From: DTJG01 sp964532995
Lineage (GTDB): Bacteria > Ratteibacteria > UBA8468 > B48-G9 > DTJG01
DNA: 25,300 nt
Reading direction: 5' to 3'
NCBI GenBank assembly: GCA_964532995.1
Contig: CAZHJN010000029.1
Coordinates: forward strand, 1-25,300
The position numbers and the translations under genes are program-made. Of this stretch, positions 8,487-17,629 are shown one piece after another; within the stretch, counting starts at the first letter, position 1, and every line of letters begins with the position of its first letter. Below the pieces are notes generated by a model. That model was not told the origin of the DNA and made no database searches. It saw only the letters and a program-made list of their open reading frames with translations.

Positions 8487-9565
8487 TCTGACGAGCTTTC
8501 AAGAATTTCCTTTATAGCCTGACCGATAACATCCCCGCGCAGTATCACACATCCTTTTTTAATGGCATTACTGACCTTAAAAGATGATTCGCCGTGTCGT
8601 GCAATAATTCTAGCAAATTCAATACTTGCGGCATTAAGCGCAATCGTTGCGGTTCTGGGCACAATCCCAGGCATATTTGGAACACAATAATGAACAATAC
8701 CCGATTCAACAAAAACAGGTTGCAGGTGCGTGGTCGGATGACTCGACTCAAAAACTCCACCCTCATCTATTGAAATATCAACAAGAACCGTTCCTTTCTC
8801 CATATATTCAAGTTCATTCCGTTTTAGCAGACACGGCGGTCTGTGTCCGGGTATCAAAACAGACCCAATCACAATATCGGCTTTTTTACAGCTTTCAATA
8901 ATATTATCATGTGTTGATTCCAGTACAGCGCTGAAAGGAAAAGCCTTTTTCAAAATCTCTCTTCTTTCGCTTTTCTTTTCAATAATCGTAAGTTTCATGG
9001 CAAGCCTGTAAGCAACCTCTGCGGCTGCAGTACCTGCAACTCCTCCGCCAAGAATAACAACATTTCCCGGATCAACATTTTCGGTTCCCATCAGAAGGAT
9101 ACCCTTTCCTCCGCTTGGTTTTTCAAGATACTTCATACCCTGCTGTATACTCAATTTACCCGCTATTTCACTCATTGGCCTCAAAATCGGTCTGATTCCA
9201 TCCTCCTCAATAAGTTCATAGGCAATACAGGTAATATTTTTTTCGACAAGCGCCTTTGTCATAGCCGGATTTGAAGCAAAATGAAAAAAGGTAAAAACAA
9301 TCTGGCCTGGTTTTAGCAGTTCTATTTCAGATGACTGCGGTTCTTTCACCTTTATAATCAAATCTGCAGAATTAAATATTTCGTCTCTTTTGACAATCTT
9401 TGCACCTGCCTCTTTATACAAGGAATCTGAAAAACCCGAACCAATACCGGCGCCCTCTTCAACCATCACATTGTGTCCATCTCCAACCAAAACCCGAACA
9501 CTCTCTGGCGTAAGTCCAACCCTGTATTCTTCAACTTTTATTTCTTTCAGAACACCAATAATCAT
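8483..9565 (-). CDS. ald: Alanine dehydrogenase
   Basis: The 360-aa protein matches alanine dehydrogenase along its length. The N-terminus MIIGVLKEIKVEEYRVGLTP carries the substrate-binding Arg15. KVKEP contains Lys74 and FFHFAS contains His95, equivalent to the catalytic Lys/His pair of the family. A Rossmann motif VVILGGGVAGTAAA binds NAD, and LVDISIDEGG with PNMPGIVPRTAT completes the signature. It interconverts L-alanine and pyruvate plus ammonium with NAD+ in the cytoplasm. The start is fixed by AAGGAGG (9576-9570) 4 nt upstream, which overlaps the stop codon of the preceding sialidase-like gene. It could regenerate alanine as amino donor for the neighbouring aminotransferase (inference). 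No terminator is visible between the two converging genes. Confidence 0.96.
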   Translation of the reverse strand: MIIGVLKEIKVEEYRVGLTPESVRVLVGDGHNVMVEEGAGIGSGFSDSLYKEAGAKIVKRDEIFNSADLIIKVKEPQSSEIELLKPGQIVFTFFHFASNPAMTKALVEKNITCIAYELIEEDGIRPILRPMSEIAGKLSIQQGMKYLEKPSGGKGILLMGTENVDPGNVVILGGGVAGTAAAEVAYRLAMKLTIIEKKSERREILKKAFPFSAVLESTHDNIIESCKKADIVIGSVLIPGHRPPCLLKRNELEYMEKGTVLVDISIDEGGVFESSHPTTHLQPVFVESGIVHYCVPNMPGIVPRTATIALNAASIEFARIIARHGESSFKVSNAIKKGCVILRGDVIGQAIKEILESSSD

Positions 9566-9574
9566 AACTCCTCC

Positions 9575-10747
9575 TTAAATTGTTATTCTGTACCTGTAAT
9601 AACCCGCATCCTTCCAGTTTTTCATATCTCTTTCTCCAAACCTTGTCAGAAAAAGAATAATATCACCGTTTTCCCTATCCTGATAGAATCTGAAGTTGGA
9701 AAGCTGCACAGTTTCAGGTTCATTGTTCGCTTTCGTATCAATGACAGAAATACCGGATTTTCTTATAGAAAACGGGTCTTCATTTATTTCTGCGATAACA
9801 AGCGGGTATCTTGGCCAGTTGCCCTTTGCACGACTTCCGTCAATGCACAGGTTTCCTATCCAGTAGATATTTCCATTTTTTTCAGACCTCAATATCGCAG
9901 ACCCATTTGAACCCGATTCAAAAATCGTTCCATCATCACAAATAAAAGGCTCTGGTTCTGACCAGCTGACACCCTGATTATCTGAAAAACAAACCCATTT
10001 ATATCCTGGCTTTTCCGGAAACATGCTGTTATCCCCTCTGCATATCATTGCCAGTTTCCCGCCTTTCAATTTTACTATTGTATTTTCACCGAGTCCTCGG
10101 GAGCTTTTCTCAAGAGAAACACAAACAGGTTTTCCCGCATAAAAATTCACAGAACCATCTCTGCTTATCTGCATCTTCACTGTAAGAGACATATTTGCTG
10201 GAGCCCAGCAATCATTATAATGGACAATCTTACCCGTCTCATCAACCACCCTTGTGATAGCAGGAATTATTATTGTGTCAGAATCCAGCTTAAATGGAAA
10301 GCAAAAACTGATAAAAAGACCACCCGGCAGATCAAACCCTATCTCTTTTTCACCCTGCCATCTTCCTGATTCAATATCAAGAATATCATAAACAACACAG
10401 GAGGAACCATCCACCTCGATCCGGTTTCCCGTGTATGTTCTTTTTGACATAAAAGTCAGAAGCCTTTTTCTTTCTCTATCAAAAAGACACGTATTCTCAG
10501 CATATCTTATTGTCTTTTCTCCTTTTTCATAGCTTTTCAATTTCAAAACCGGTTCTGTCCATGTTTTTCCATTGTCATAACTGAAACTGTCGCAAAAATC
10601 ATCGTAACCATCAGAAAAATCCAATCTTCCGTATCTGTGAATAAGAAACGGCTTTTTATCATCAATATAACTTATAAAACCGGGAAATACAGGTCTCCCT
10701 TTTTCATCAACATCAATAAAAAGTTCTTTTGTTATTTTCATCCGCAT
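9575..10747 (-). CDS. Sialidase-like (BNR/Asp-box) beta-propeller protein
   Basis: Two Asp-box motifs are visible, SYDNGKTW near the N-terminus and SDNQGVSW in the second half, in a beta-rich protein of about 390 aa typical of the sialidase superfamily (BNR_2-type). No signal peptide, so it is probably cytoplasmic and may act on an imported oligosaccharide. The sialidase Arg triad, Tyr and Glu cannot be assigned by eye, so the sugar specificity is open. The frame extends upstream to a GTG at 10807, but that would add about 20 untypical residues and lies upstream of the predicted transcription start. The ATG at 10747 (or 10741, two codons on) fits the MRMKITKELF beginning better, though neither has a good Shine-Dalgarno. 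It is 9 nt upstream of ald, probably in the same transcript. Confidence 0.82.
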   Translation of the reverse strand: MRMKITKELFIDVDEKGRPVFPGFISYIDDKKPFLIHRYGRLDFSDGYDDFCDSFSYDNGKTWTEPVLKLKSYEKGEKTIRYAENTCLFDRERKRLLTFMSKRTYTGNRIEVDGSSCVVYDILDIESGRWQGEKEIGFDLPGGLFISFCFPFKLDSDTIIIPAITRVVDETGKIVHYNDCWAPANMSLTVKMQISRDGSVNFYAGKPVCVSLEKSSRGLGENTIVKLKGGKLAMICRGDNSMFPEKPGYKWVCFSDNQGVSWSEPEPFICDDGTIFESGSNGSAILRSEKNGNIYWIGNLCIDGSRAKGNWPRYPLVIAEINEDPFSIRKSGISVIDTKANNEPETVQLSNFRFYQDRENGDIILFLTRFGERDMKNWKDAGYYRYRITI

Positions 10748-10797
10748 AATTTGTGAGTTTATTTTTTTTCGCAGAACACACACCCACAGACAGAAGT

Positions 10798-10825
10798 AGT
10801 TTACCACAAAATATGAAAAAGTCTA
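10798..10825 (-). promoter_or_regulatory. Probable promoter for the sialidase-like/ald unit
   Basis: Minus-strand TAGACT (10825-10820), a 16-nt spacer and TAAACT (10803-10798). Each hexamer matches four of six consensus bases. Transcription would begin near 10791, giving a leader of about 44 nt before the ATG at 10747 and excluding the GTG at 10807 as a start. Confidence 0.4.
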
Positions 10826-10827
10826 TT

Positions 10828-10847
10828 GTTTATTGTTTGCAATAAAC
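10828..10847. promoter_or_regulatory. Perfect 8-bp inverted repeat, candidate operator
   Basis: GTTTATTG-TTTG-CAATAAAC is a perfect inverted repeat (arms 10828-10835 and 10840-10847) just upstream of the predicted -35 element of the sialidase-like gene. It lacks the T-run of a terminator and sits where an activator or repressor would bind. The protein that would bind it is unknown. Confidence 0.42.
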
Positions 10848-10959
10848 CCGGTGAAAACGATTCTTCAAAATGACCCTGAATGGCAAAAATGGCAGAAATC
10901 AATGCAGGAATTCAGGTCAACTCTTTCTCAACCTCAACAACCGCCTCAGAAGCAGCAGT

Positions 10960-11007
10960 AAAAAACCGGACCGGCACACACATAAATGATGTGCTGGCTC
11001 TTTTTTT
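10960..11007 (-). terminator. Terminator-like hairpin after the four-gene minus-strand operon, possibly bidirectional
   Basis: CCGGCACA (10971-10978) pairs with TGTGCTGG (10990-10997) with one G-T wobble, and is flanked by T-runs in both directions: TCTTTTTTT at 10999-11007 on the plus strand and six Ts (complement of 10960-10965) on the minus strand. It starts a few bases after the stop codon at 11009. Together with the promoter region to its left it fills the 261-nt gap; no coding signal was seen in the remainder (about 10850-10958). Confidence 0.55.
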
Positions 11008-11008
11008 C

Positions 11009-13048
11009 TTATTTCAATCTTACAGAAGCATTCAGTATATCCAGAAAGCTTTTAACAAGAATCTCGATTCCGGGATCTGAAGGAAGATTTTTATAAACTC
11101 CTTTTTCAGATTGAAAGAATGACTCCCAGCCAGGAATTCCTGTATAAACCTGGTACAGATTGAAACAGACAACATTTCTCTTTTTGCAGAGTGAAACAAT
11201 TGCTTCAGCATATGGCCTGAATATTTCGGGCAATGGAGCGGATGGAAACGGCGTGGCACAGATAATCTTTTTTGCTCTTTTGCTCAGAAACCACAGACAT
11301 GCGTCAATAGCAGCAGTATATTCATCAACAGGAGTCCTTCGCAAAAGAGCATCCAGGGAAGGAAAAAGAACCAGAGTATCAGTATCCCTGCCTCCAATTT
11401 CCTTTTTCAACCACAGAAAGTCTAAAATAGCGTGATAGTTGTTTGTTTCAGGGTATGGCAGTTGATCCACTTCCAGCTTAAATGGATATTGTTTCTTCAA
11501 CTCTTCAAAAAATCCACCGGGAATTTCTCCAACAAATGTTATTTTTTTTATTTCAGTTTCTGAAGATGTATTTGAAAACCTGTAATCAGGAATTATGGCG
11601 ACCATCCTTGCTCCATCTTTATCAACAAGGTAGGGTCCCTCAAGATTTTTTTCATTCAGATCCTCAATTGCAGTAAACCTTAAAATTTTCCTGGTAACGG
11701 TTAGATTACCAATACTCATTTCAATGCTGTGGCTTTCAGGTTTAGAAACATTAAACATAAGATTCAGATTGTGCGCATTTTCTTTGCCCGGTAATAATTT
11801 AAACAACCATTTCCTGTCTTTTGCACAAACCTCAACAGGAATAATATCAGACATCAGAGAGCCCGCCTGAACAGGCAGATAAAATGTTTCGCCCGCATTC
11901 AAAAGGTTTTTGTGGGGCAAAATCCTGAGAAAAAGTTTAACCTCTTCAGGAGTCCCTTTTTGAAAGATTATGGTTTCTGAAAAAACATCCTCTTCCTTTG
12001 ATTTATTATTTCTGCACAGCAATGAGATATATGCTGATGATTTTCTCTTGAATATCGCACTAACATATTTACCTGAATATTTCTCGCCATCAATATCCCA
12101 GATACATGTATCAGCACCTGTTGAGCAGTTTGCATCAAAAACCCCAGCATAGAATTCATTTCCTGAAAAAGAAAAAGGTCCATAGATTTCTTTTTCAAAA
12201 AAAGCATTGATTTTCCCGTCCTTTTTTTTCCATTCAACAATTCTTGTTTCAAGAGCTGGATTTCCAATTGTTGTATAATCCCAGAATACCCTTCCTCCCG
12301 CATCATAGAAACCGATACCGGTGATCTCAACATCCTTACCCATTTTTTCAACCGGTATTGCCAGAACCGCCCATCTTCCTTTTTCAGGTAATTGCCCCAT
12401 TGCAATTTTGCTGATACCTTTCCAGTTTATGATATTGGAACCCCAGGAAAAATAATAGGATTTTCTTCTCTGGGTCTGAATCTCAATCATTATTTCTGCC
12501 GCTGGATTGTCGGGATCCTGAAAAACATACTGATAAAGCACATCCTTTACCTGTGTTTTCTGCCCTGGAATTATTGATGTATAGTGTGAATTTATCTTTT
12601 GCTGACTTCTGCCCGTGTGAGAAAAACTTCCGCTCAAACATGGATTTGTAACCCAGAACCAAAACCCGGAAGTTCTCGCTGAAGGGTTCAAATAATCATC
12701 AAGTATGACTTTTCCCTCAGGAATCTCAATAATACTTGTTTCACTTCGTTTTTCTTCTGAAATCCATCTCACATAATAGGTGTTTTCCAGATTTGTCCTG
12801 AAATAAACAAGATTCCTTTTATACTTTTCTTTCGGAATGACCCGTACGGACTGCACTTTCAGTCCGGTTCTGTCAGTAACATATACATAACCCTTTTCCG
12901 GAAAAGCCACTTCTGCCTTTGCAATGGGTTGAAACTGTTTCAACCTTTTTTCTTTCAGTTCAACCTTTGCCGTTATCTCAATGCAAAATAAAATTGCAGG
13001 TCTGATAAAAATGGTGCAGATGGCAACAATCACTATAATTCTTTTCAT
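11009..13048 (-). CDS. Exported protein with beta-sandwich region and degenerate SGNH-like C-terminal domain
   Basis: The 679-aa protein begins with a signal peptide (MKRIIVIVAICTIFIRPAILFC). The central part (about 180-285) resembles a carbohydrate-binding beta-sandwich, including GRWAVLAIPVEKMG and GIGFYDAGGRVFWD. The last 200 residues follow the alternating strand/helix rhythm of SGNH hydrolases: a block I-like FVGEIPGG, a block III-like LVLFPSLDAL and a block V-like LPSDPGIEIL. The catalytic Ser, Asn and His expected at these places are not there, so any esterase activity is doubtful. I do not recognise a specific family. Its ATG overlaps the stop of the glycosidase gene by 4 nt (ATGA), with GAGAAG upstream, so it is translationally coupled. 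A scaffold or glycan-binding role is inferred from the context. Confidence 0.75.
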   Translation of the reverse strand: MKRIIVIVAICTIFIRPAILFCIEITAKVELKEKRLKQFQPIAKAEVAFPEKGYVYVTDRTGLKVQSVRVIPKEKYKRNLVYFRTNLENTYYVRWISEEKRSETSIIEIPEGKVILDDYLNPSARTSGFWFWVTNPCLSGSFSHTGRSQQKINSHYTSIIPGQKTQVKDVLYQYVFQDPDNPAAEIMIEIQTQRRKSYYFSWGSNIINWKGISKIAMGQLPEKGRWAVLAIPVEKMGKDVEITGIGFYDAGGRVFWDYTTIGNPALETRIVEWKKKDGKINAFFEKEIYGPFSFSGNEFYAGVFDANCSTGADTCIWDIDGEKYSGKYVSAIFKRKSSAYISLLCRNNKSKEEDVFSETIIFQKGTPEEVKLFLRILPHKNLLNAGETFYLPVQAGSLMSDIIPVEVCAKDRKWLFKLLPGKENAHNLNLMFNVSKPESHSIEMSIGNLTVTRKILRFTAIEDLNEKNLEGPYLVDKDGARMVAIIPDYRFSNTSSETEIKKITFVGEIPGGFFEELKKQYPFKLEVDQLPYPETNNYHAILDFLWLKKEIGGRDTDTLVLFPSLDALLRRTPVDEYTAAIDACLWFLSKRAKKIICATPFPSAPLPEIFRPYAEAIVSLCKKRNVVCFNLYQVYTGIPGWESFFQSEKGVYKNLPSDPGIEILVKSFLDILNASVRLK

Positions 13049-15321
13049 TTTTTCTTCTCAATCTTAACAGCGATGTCTTTTGAAAAAGATGGAATATTTA
13101 TTTCGCACTCACCTGCCGAAAAGTATTTTTCAAATGATAAAAACTTTTCACCTTTATATGTATCCCAGAATTCCACACAGCAAATACCGGATTCAAATAA
13201 CTCAAAAACCAGCCTGACAGATTCAATCAATTCAACCTTCTCAGAAGGTGTCCTTGAATTAAATATTGAGATATCGTAGACCCATAGATAGGCGGAATTT
13301 TCATTCTGCATTCCTGTGACCGAAGCCTTCGCAGATTTTTCTCCTGATATGGAAACAATCCTTGCCGAAGAAAGCTGAAAGTTTTTACCTCTCCTGTCCA
13401 ATCCTTCAAGAAACTTTGCAACCGCCTTATAATGAAAGTAAAGGTCTTTCTTATCAATAAACGGCCACCACCAGAACAGTGCTGTTCCGAGCATCGGAGA
13501 AAGCGATGAGGTCCAGATGCCGCCGTGAAGATTATTTTCAAGTTCCCTCGCATTCCTTCCAACTCCGTATTCATGAACCTGCATCGGCTTTCCAAATGGT
13601 TTTCTTTTGAAATAATATTCTGTCATCGTGTCAACTATTGTCTGGCTGTACGCATTGCTGACAAGCGTTTCCAATCCCCTTGCCATCCACACCATTGGGT
13701 CAGCAGCAGGCCTGCATATATGACTTGTGATATTGTGTTTCCAGGGATCCATCTCTTTCAAAATAGGGATTATTTTTTCGTGCCACATTCTAACATTTTT
13801 TGAATCATAATAACCTGTCAGGTCGACCTCATTCCACAGTTCCCAGAATGCAATCTGTGTTGAATATCCCCACCTTGCGACAATATATCTCAGCCTTTTC
13901 TTAAACCATTTTTCTGCTTCTTCACTGTGAAAAAACTCATCCGGCGAATTCAGAAAACCACCGTTTATAACATTATAAGGGTTATCCCACCACTCAGCGT
14001 CTGGTCTTATACTGAACTGACCATGGTTAATCAGTGTAAGTACAATGTATATCCCATTTCTTCTTGCTATGTCAAGCACATAATCAAGCTTCCACGAATT
14101 TTCAAGGCTGTAACGACCGATCCCTTCATAGTGCTGGGCATATGCGGGTGTCCACTCAACTCCTACCCACCACGCACCCATCCACATTCTTATGTAGTTT
14201 TCAAGATTTTCTCTCATTTTCACAAAATATTCATCGTAGGCAAATGTACCTTTACCTTTATCTGTTGGAAATTCGTACCTGTATGGAGACCGTAAATCGT
14301 CAGGTGAACGCAAGACATGACCGATAGGATAAAAGAAATTACCGTTTGAAAAGGACAAACACATTGAATCCTGTTTATCCCATCTGATAAAACCCGGATT
14401 TTTTCCCACCACACACTTAAAACCCCCACAATCAAATTTGTGTGTTCTGCCATTAAATTTGACCGTAATAGAATATCTGTAGTCTCCTGTTTCTTCCGGC
14501 GCAAACCTAACAGCCCACTGATGTTTACCGTAAGGATACAGTTGTTCTCCTTCTTCTTCAAGCCGCCTCAGGTAATCACGCCAGAAAAATGCAGGAACAT
14601 CAATCTTTTTGCCGGATGGAGCAAGAAACTGTGCACTTATATTTACCTGTTCAGGATCAAAAGGATTGTCAAAAATAACTGGTATTTCAAAAGAAGCCTC
14701 AAACTTATCATATTGAAGCACTGTATCTGAATTTGTTCTGAAATTGAAAAGAAAAACCTGCTGTTCAGCCGGTTTTGATAACACCTGCATACTGTCCATG
14801 TAAACAGTTCCTGAAAATGGCTGGTAATAGAAAAATTTTATACCAAACTCACGGATATTTATCTTCGTATAGGCATCAAAGGAAGCAAGACCTGTTGATG
14901 GTTGCCACTGAGAACTTGTATCAGAAATATCAATAACAATTCTATTTTTCTCATTAAGCTTAATCCGGAAAAGGTCTGTCTGAAACCAGGTCCAGTTCTT
15001 GTCCTTAATATAACAAACCAGTGAAACATAATTTTTTGTTCTGGATGGTATATAAACATCAAAAACAAGCGTATCATAATGCAACCAGTTAAAATCACCC
15101 TCAACCTTTATCCATGATTCTTTTTCTCCAGAAGGATACAATGCAAGAGAATGCGAACCGCTGCTGACAAAATTGCCGGACATTGATAGACTCTGAGTAT
15201 TATAAACGCTTTCCCAGTTTTGAAGCCCGGTTTCAAAATCAAAAACTGTTTCAGCAACCATACAGAGAGGGAAAATTGCCAGAACAGCAAGACTAAATGT
15301 CAATTTTTTCGTCAATTTCAT
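13045..15321 (-). CDS. Exported glycoside hydrolase: CBM-like domain, DUF5060, clan GH-A TIM barrel
   Basis: The 758-aa protein has a signal peptide (residues 1 to about 23, ending MVAE). The next section is a CBM-like beta-sandwich at about 25-185 (VFDFETGLQNWESVY to GTVYMDSMQVLSK). A DUF5060-type immunoglobulin-like domain follows at about 200-300 (FEIPVIFDNPF, GDYRYSITVKFNGR), then a TIM barrel at about 310-650. Two glutamates stand where clan GH-A retaining enzymes have theirs: the acid/base E498 in ELWNEVD and the nucleophile E584 in VHEYG. This supports a real retaining glycosidase (GH5-like or a related DUF5060-linked group); the substrate is unknown. Its start lies 29 nt inside the end of the TPR gene. 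The signal peptide begins right at that ATG and no later Met would keep it, so the overlap is real. Confidence 0.88.
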   Translation of the reverse strand: MKLTKKLTFSLAVLAIFPLCMVAETVFDFETGLQNWESVYNTQSLSMSGNFVSSGSHSLALYPSGEKESWIKVEGDFNWLHYDTLVFDVYIPSRTKNYVSLVCYIKDKNWTWFQTDLFRIKLNEKNRIVIDISDTSSQWQPSTGLASFDAYTKINIREFGIKFFYYQPFSGTVYMDSMQVLSKPAEQQVFLFNFRTNSDTVLQYDKFEASFEIPVIFDNPFDPEQVNISAQFLAPSGKKIDVPAFFWRDYLRRLEEEGEQLYPYGKHQWAVRFAPEETGDYRYSITVKFNGRTHKFDCGGFKCVVGKNPGFIRWDKQDSMCLSFSNGNFFYPIGHVLRSPDDLRSPYRYEFPTDKGKGTFAYDEYFVKMRENLENYIRMWMGAWWVGVEWTPAYAQHYEGIGRYSLENSWKLDYVLDIARRNGIYIVLTLINHGQFSIRPDAEWWDNPYNVINGGFLNSPDEFFHSEEAEKWFKKRLRYIVARWGYSTQIAFWELWNEVDLTGYYDSKNVRMWHEKIIPILKEMDPWKHNITSHICRPAADPMVWMARGLETLVSNAYSQTIVDTMTEYYFKRKPFGKPMQVHEYGVGRNARELENNLHGGIWTSSLSPMLGTALFWWWPFIDKKDLYFHYKAVAKFLEGLDRRGKNFQLSSARIVSISGEKSAKASVTGMQNENSAYLWVYDISIFNSRTPSEKVELIESVRLVFELFESGICCVEFWDTYKGEKFLSFEKYFSAGECEINIPSFSKDIAVKIEKKK

Positions 15322-17629
15322 AGATTGTCTCTTCTGTTTTCAAAATGGAGCATATTGTAATCTGGGAATCGAAAATTATGTTTATCGCTATTTTCTCCAT
15401 TTCATAGGAAAATTCTGAAAGACCTGTATTCAAAACTGATTGAGTCTTTGTCTGATGCGTTATCCTGACCCTGGGATAATATGCAAAAAGCCCAGGAGCT
15501 GGCTTAAATTTTATACTGATTTCAAGTTTTTCACCTGATGGTTGAAACACCATTGTTCCACCAGGACCCGGCCCTGTGGACTCGGGTGAAACTGATTCAA
15601 ATTTTCCTGCCCTTGAAGAAAAAGTAACTTCAATTTTCATATCCGGCGAAAGCCCGTCAAAATTTATTTTTGATATACCGGATTCATCCTGAACTGAATA
15701 CTCACGGACAACCTTTACTCGGGTTGTTGTTACATCCTGCCACGGGTAGATTATGGAAATTCCCTCAATTTTTCTCCATCTGTCCGAACTGAAAGGGATT
15801 CTGTTTTTGAATGAAGCATGATATAGTCCATCCCTTTTAAAAATCATTGTGTATGGTTTTGTTAAAGAAATTTCATTCCTTGAAGTACACTGCAGCAAGC
15901 ATGTAATGTTTTCTCTCTTATTAGAGAAAGGCACAATCTCCAGACTTTCTGTCTCCTGAAAAAGAACCGGGTTGTTCTCTGCTATTGAAACGAAATTTGT
16001 AAAGTAGTAATTTTTATGACTGAAATTAAGAATAACAAATCTCCCCATGGTATCAACAGATACATCTTCTTTCAGATACTGCTGGAAATCTTTGAGAATA
16101 TTGCTGATCTGCTGTTTTAATCCTCTGATTTTTGTTGTCCCGTCAATCTCTTTGAGAACTCTTATCCCTTCATCAAAAAAATTCGCCTGAAGCAAAAGCT
16201 TTGCGGCTTCAAATTTTGCGTATTCGCCTGTATCCTTATTTTCAATGAACTGTTTGAGCAGATTTAACGCTTCATCAAATTCCTCAAGATTGATAAGGCA
16301 CGTACCAAGTTGAACGGTTAAAGCTTTTTGATTGTATTTTTTTACAAGCAAAGAATAGATTTCCTTTCCCTTTCTGTAGTCTGAAAGGTTAACCACATAT
16401 ATAGCCGCCTGCCTTCTTAAAATTTCAGGTATTATCGGATCATCAGGGTATTTTGCGCTGAAGTCTTCAAGGAGTTTTATTTTTTCCTCATAAATTTCCC
16501 TGCTTTCAACCATACCCAAAAATTTCATATCAACAATCCTTGGAAAAAGTCTGCGAATATCCGGATCTGTACTTTTTTCAACAAGTTCTTCAAGAACCGG
16601 TAACATTTTATCCTTTATCAATTTCTCAATTTCAGTATTATTTCTTGCAAGATTCAAAATCATTTTAATTGCCCATGGCGAAGCCGAATTTTGCGGATAA
16701 TTAATTATGAAAAAATAAGGGAACCATGGATCACCAGGCTTTCTGGTAAAAAATGTTCTCAAAAGTCGTTCAGAAATACTTCCATTTGAACCAACTGTAT
16801 CCTCAATTTTTTTCAGTCGTGAAAATGCTTCTGAATACTTTCCTTTTTTGATTTCACCTGCTGCAATTAAAATGTTATAGGATATCGAATCTGTTTCAAC
16901 TTTTTTTGAAAACTCTTCAATCCTGTTGGTTTCCCATAATATTTCAACAGCAGAAATAAGGGGTGAAATCTTGCTTGACCAGGCACTCCAGGACGCAGCA
17001 GATTTGAGATAGTATTCAACTGCAAGATCATTTTCACCAAGATTTTTGTAATAGACAGCCATCCTGTTTATCACAGAAGAATCATCGGGCTTATATTCAA
17101 GAACTTTTTTGTACGCTTCTATTGCTCCAGCATAGTCATTTGCTGACGCTTTCTGATTGCCAATTTTCCTTAAGGCTTCAACGAGGACATTTTTATGAAA
17201 ACTCTCCAGCTGTTCTTTCTGTCGGCTCTCTTTTGATTTTTCAGAAAACATATTACCATCATCCATTACTGATTTTATGTCTTTATTATTTTTATGAATT
17301 GAAATGAGACTCTGAAACGCCTGTCTTAATAACCATACGCTTTTAGAATAATCTGCCCTGCTGAGAAATATTCTCAAGGAACTTATGGCATCAGAATTTT
17401 TTGACAGTCTGGCATAAGAAGAACCCAGATAAAAATAAAACTCCGGTTGCTGAGCGCCCTGCTCGATTGCTTTATCCGCCAGTTCTATAACGCGCTCAAA
17501 ATTGTTTTTCTGGAATTCCTGTACCACATCTTTTAATTCAATAATTTTTTCCTGGCATAAACAGGAAACAGAAAGCAGGCATATCGTCAGAAAAAAAACA
17601 AGCGCTTTTCTATTCATCATCCCATTCAT
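15293..17629 (-). CDS. Exported tetratricopeptide-repeat protein with beta-rich C-terminus
   Basis: The protein is about 778 aa. An N-terminal signal sequence (MMNRKALVFFLTICLLSVSC) is followed by helical repeats. Canonical TPR units occur near the N-terminus (IELADKAIEQGAQQPEFYFYL) and at about 160-215 (YAGAIEAYKKVLEYKPDD and NLGENDLAVEYYLKSA), with more divergent ones to about residue 520. The last 250 residues are beta-rich and unrecognised. The Cys at the end of the signal could be a lipidation site, but SVSC is a poor lipobox. The frame opens at a GTG at 17635; I prefer the ATG at 17629 because it forms an ATGA overlap with the stop of the 70-aa gene upstream. TPR proteins are scaffolds; here it would serve the exported glycosidase and SGNH-like protein encoded next (inference). 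Confidence 0.8.
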   Translation of the reverse strand: MNGMMNRKALVFFLTICLLSVSCLCQEKIIELKDVVQEFQKNNFERVIELADKAIEQGAQQPEFYFYLGSSYARLSKNSDAISSLRIFLSRADYSKSVWLLRQAFQSLISIHKNNKDIKSVMDDGNMFSEKSKESRQKEQLESFHKNVLVEALRKIGNQKASANDYAGAIEAYKKVLEYKPDDSSVINRMAVYYKNLGENDLAVEYYLKSAASWSAWSSKISPLISAVEILWETNRIEEFSKKVETDSISYNILIAAGEIKKGKYSEAFSRLKKIEDTVGSNGSISERLLRTFFTRKPGDPWFPYFFIINYPQNSASPWAIKMILNLARNNTEIEKLIKDKMLPVLEELVEKSTDPDIRRLFPRIVDMKFLGMVESREIYEEKIKLLEDFSAKYPDDPIIPEILRRQAAIYVVNLSDYRKGKEIYSLLVKKYNQKALTVQLGTCLINLEEFDEALNLLKQFIENKDTGEYAKFEAAKLLLQANFFDEGIRVLKEIDGTTKIRGLKQQISNILKDFQQYLKEDVSVDTMGRFVILNFSHKNYYFTNFVSIAENNPVLFQETESLEIVPFSNKRENITCLLQCTSRNEISLTKPYTMIFKRDGLYHASFKNRIPFSSDRWRKIEGISIIYPWQDVTTTRVKVVREYSVQDESGISKINFDGLSPDMKIEVTFSSRAGKFESVSPESTGPGPGGTMVFQPSGEKLEISIKFKPAPGLFAYYPRVRITHQTKTQSVLNTGLSEFSYEMEKIAINIIFDSQITICSILKTEETIYEIDEKIDI

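Noticed and set aside
10748..10807. GTG start at 10807 for the sialidase-like gene
   Set aside because: Adds 20 residues untypical of the family, and the predicted transcription start near 10791 lies downstream of it.
10880..11080. Plus-strand 66-codon frame between the sialidase-like and SGNH-like genes
   Set aside because: Runs through the terminator hairpin and into the end of the SGNH-like gene, has no ribosome-binding site, and the translation matches nothing recognised.
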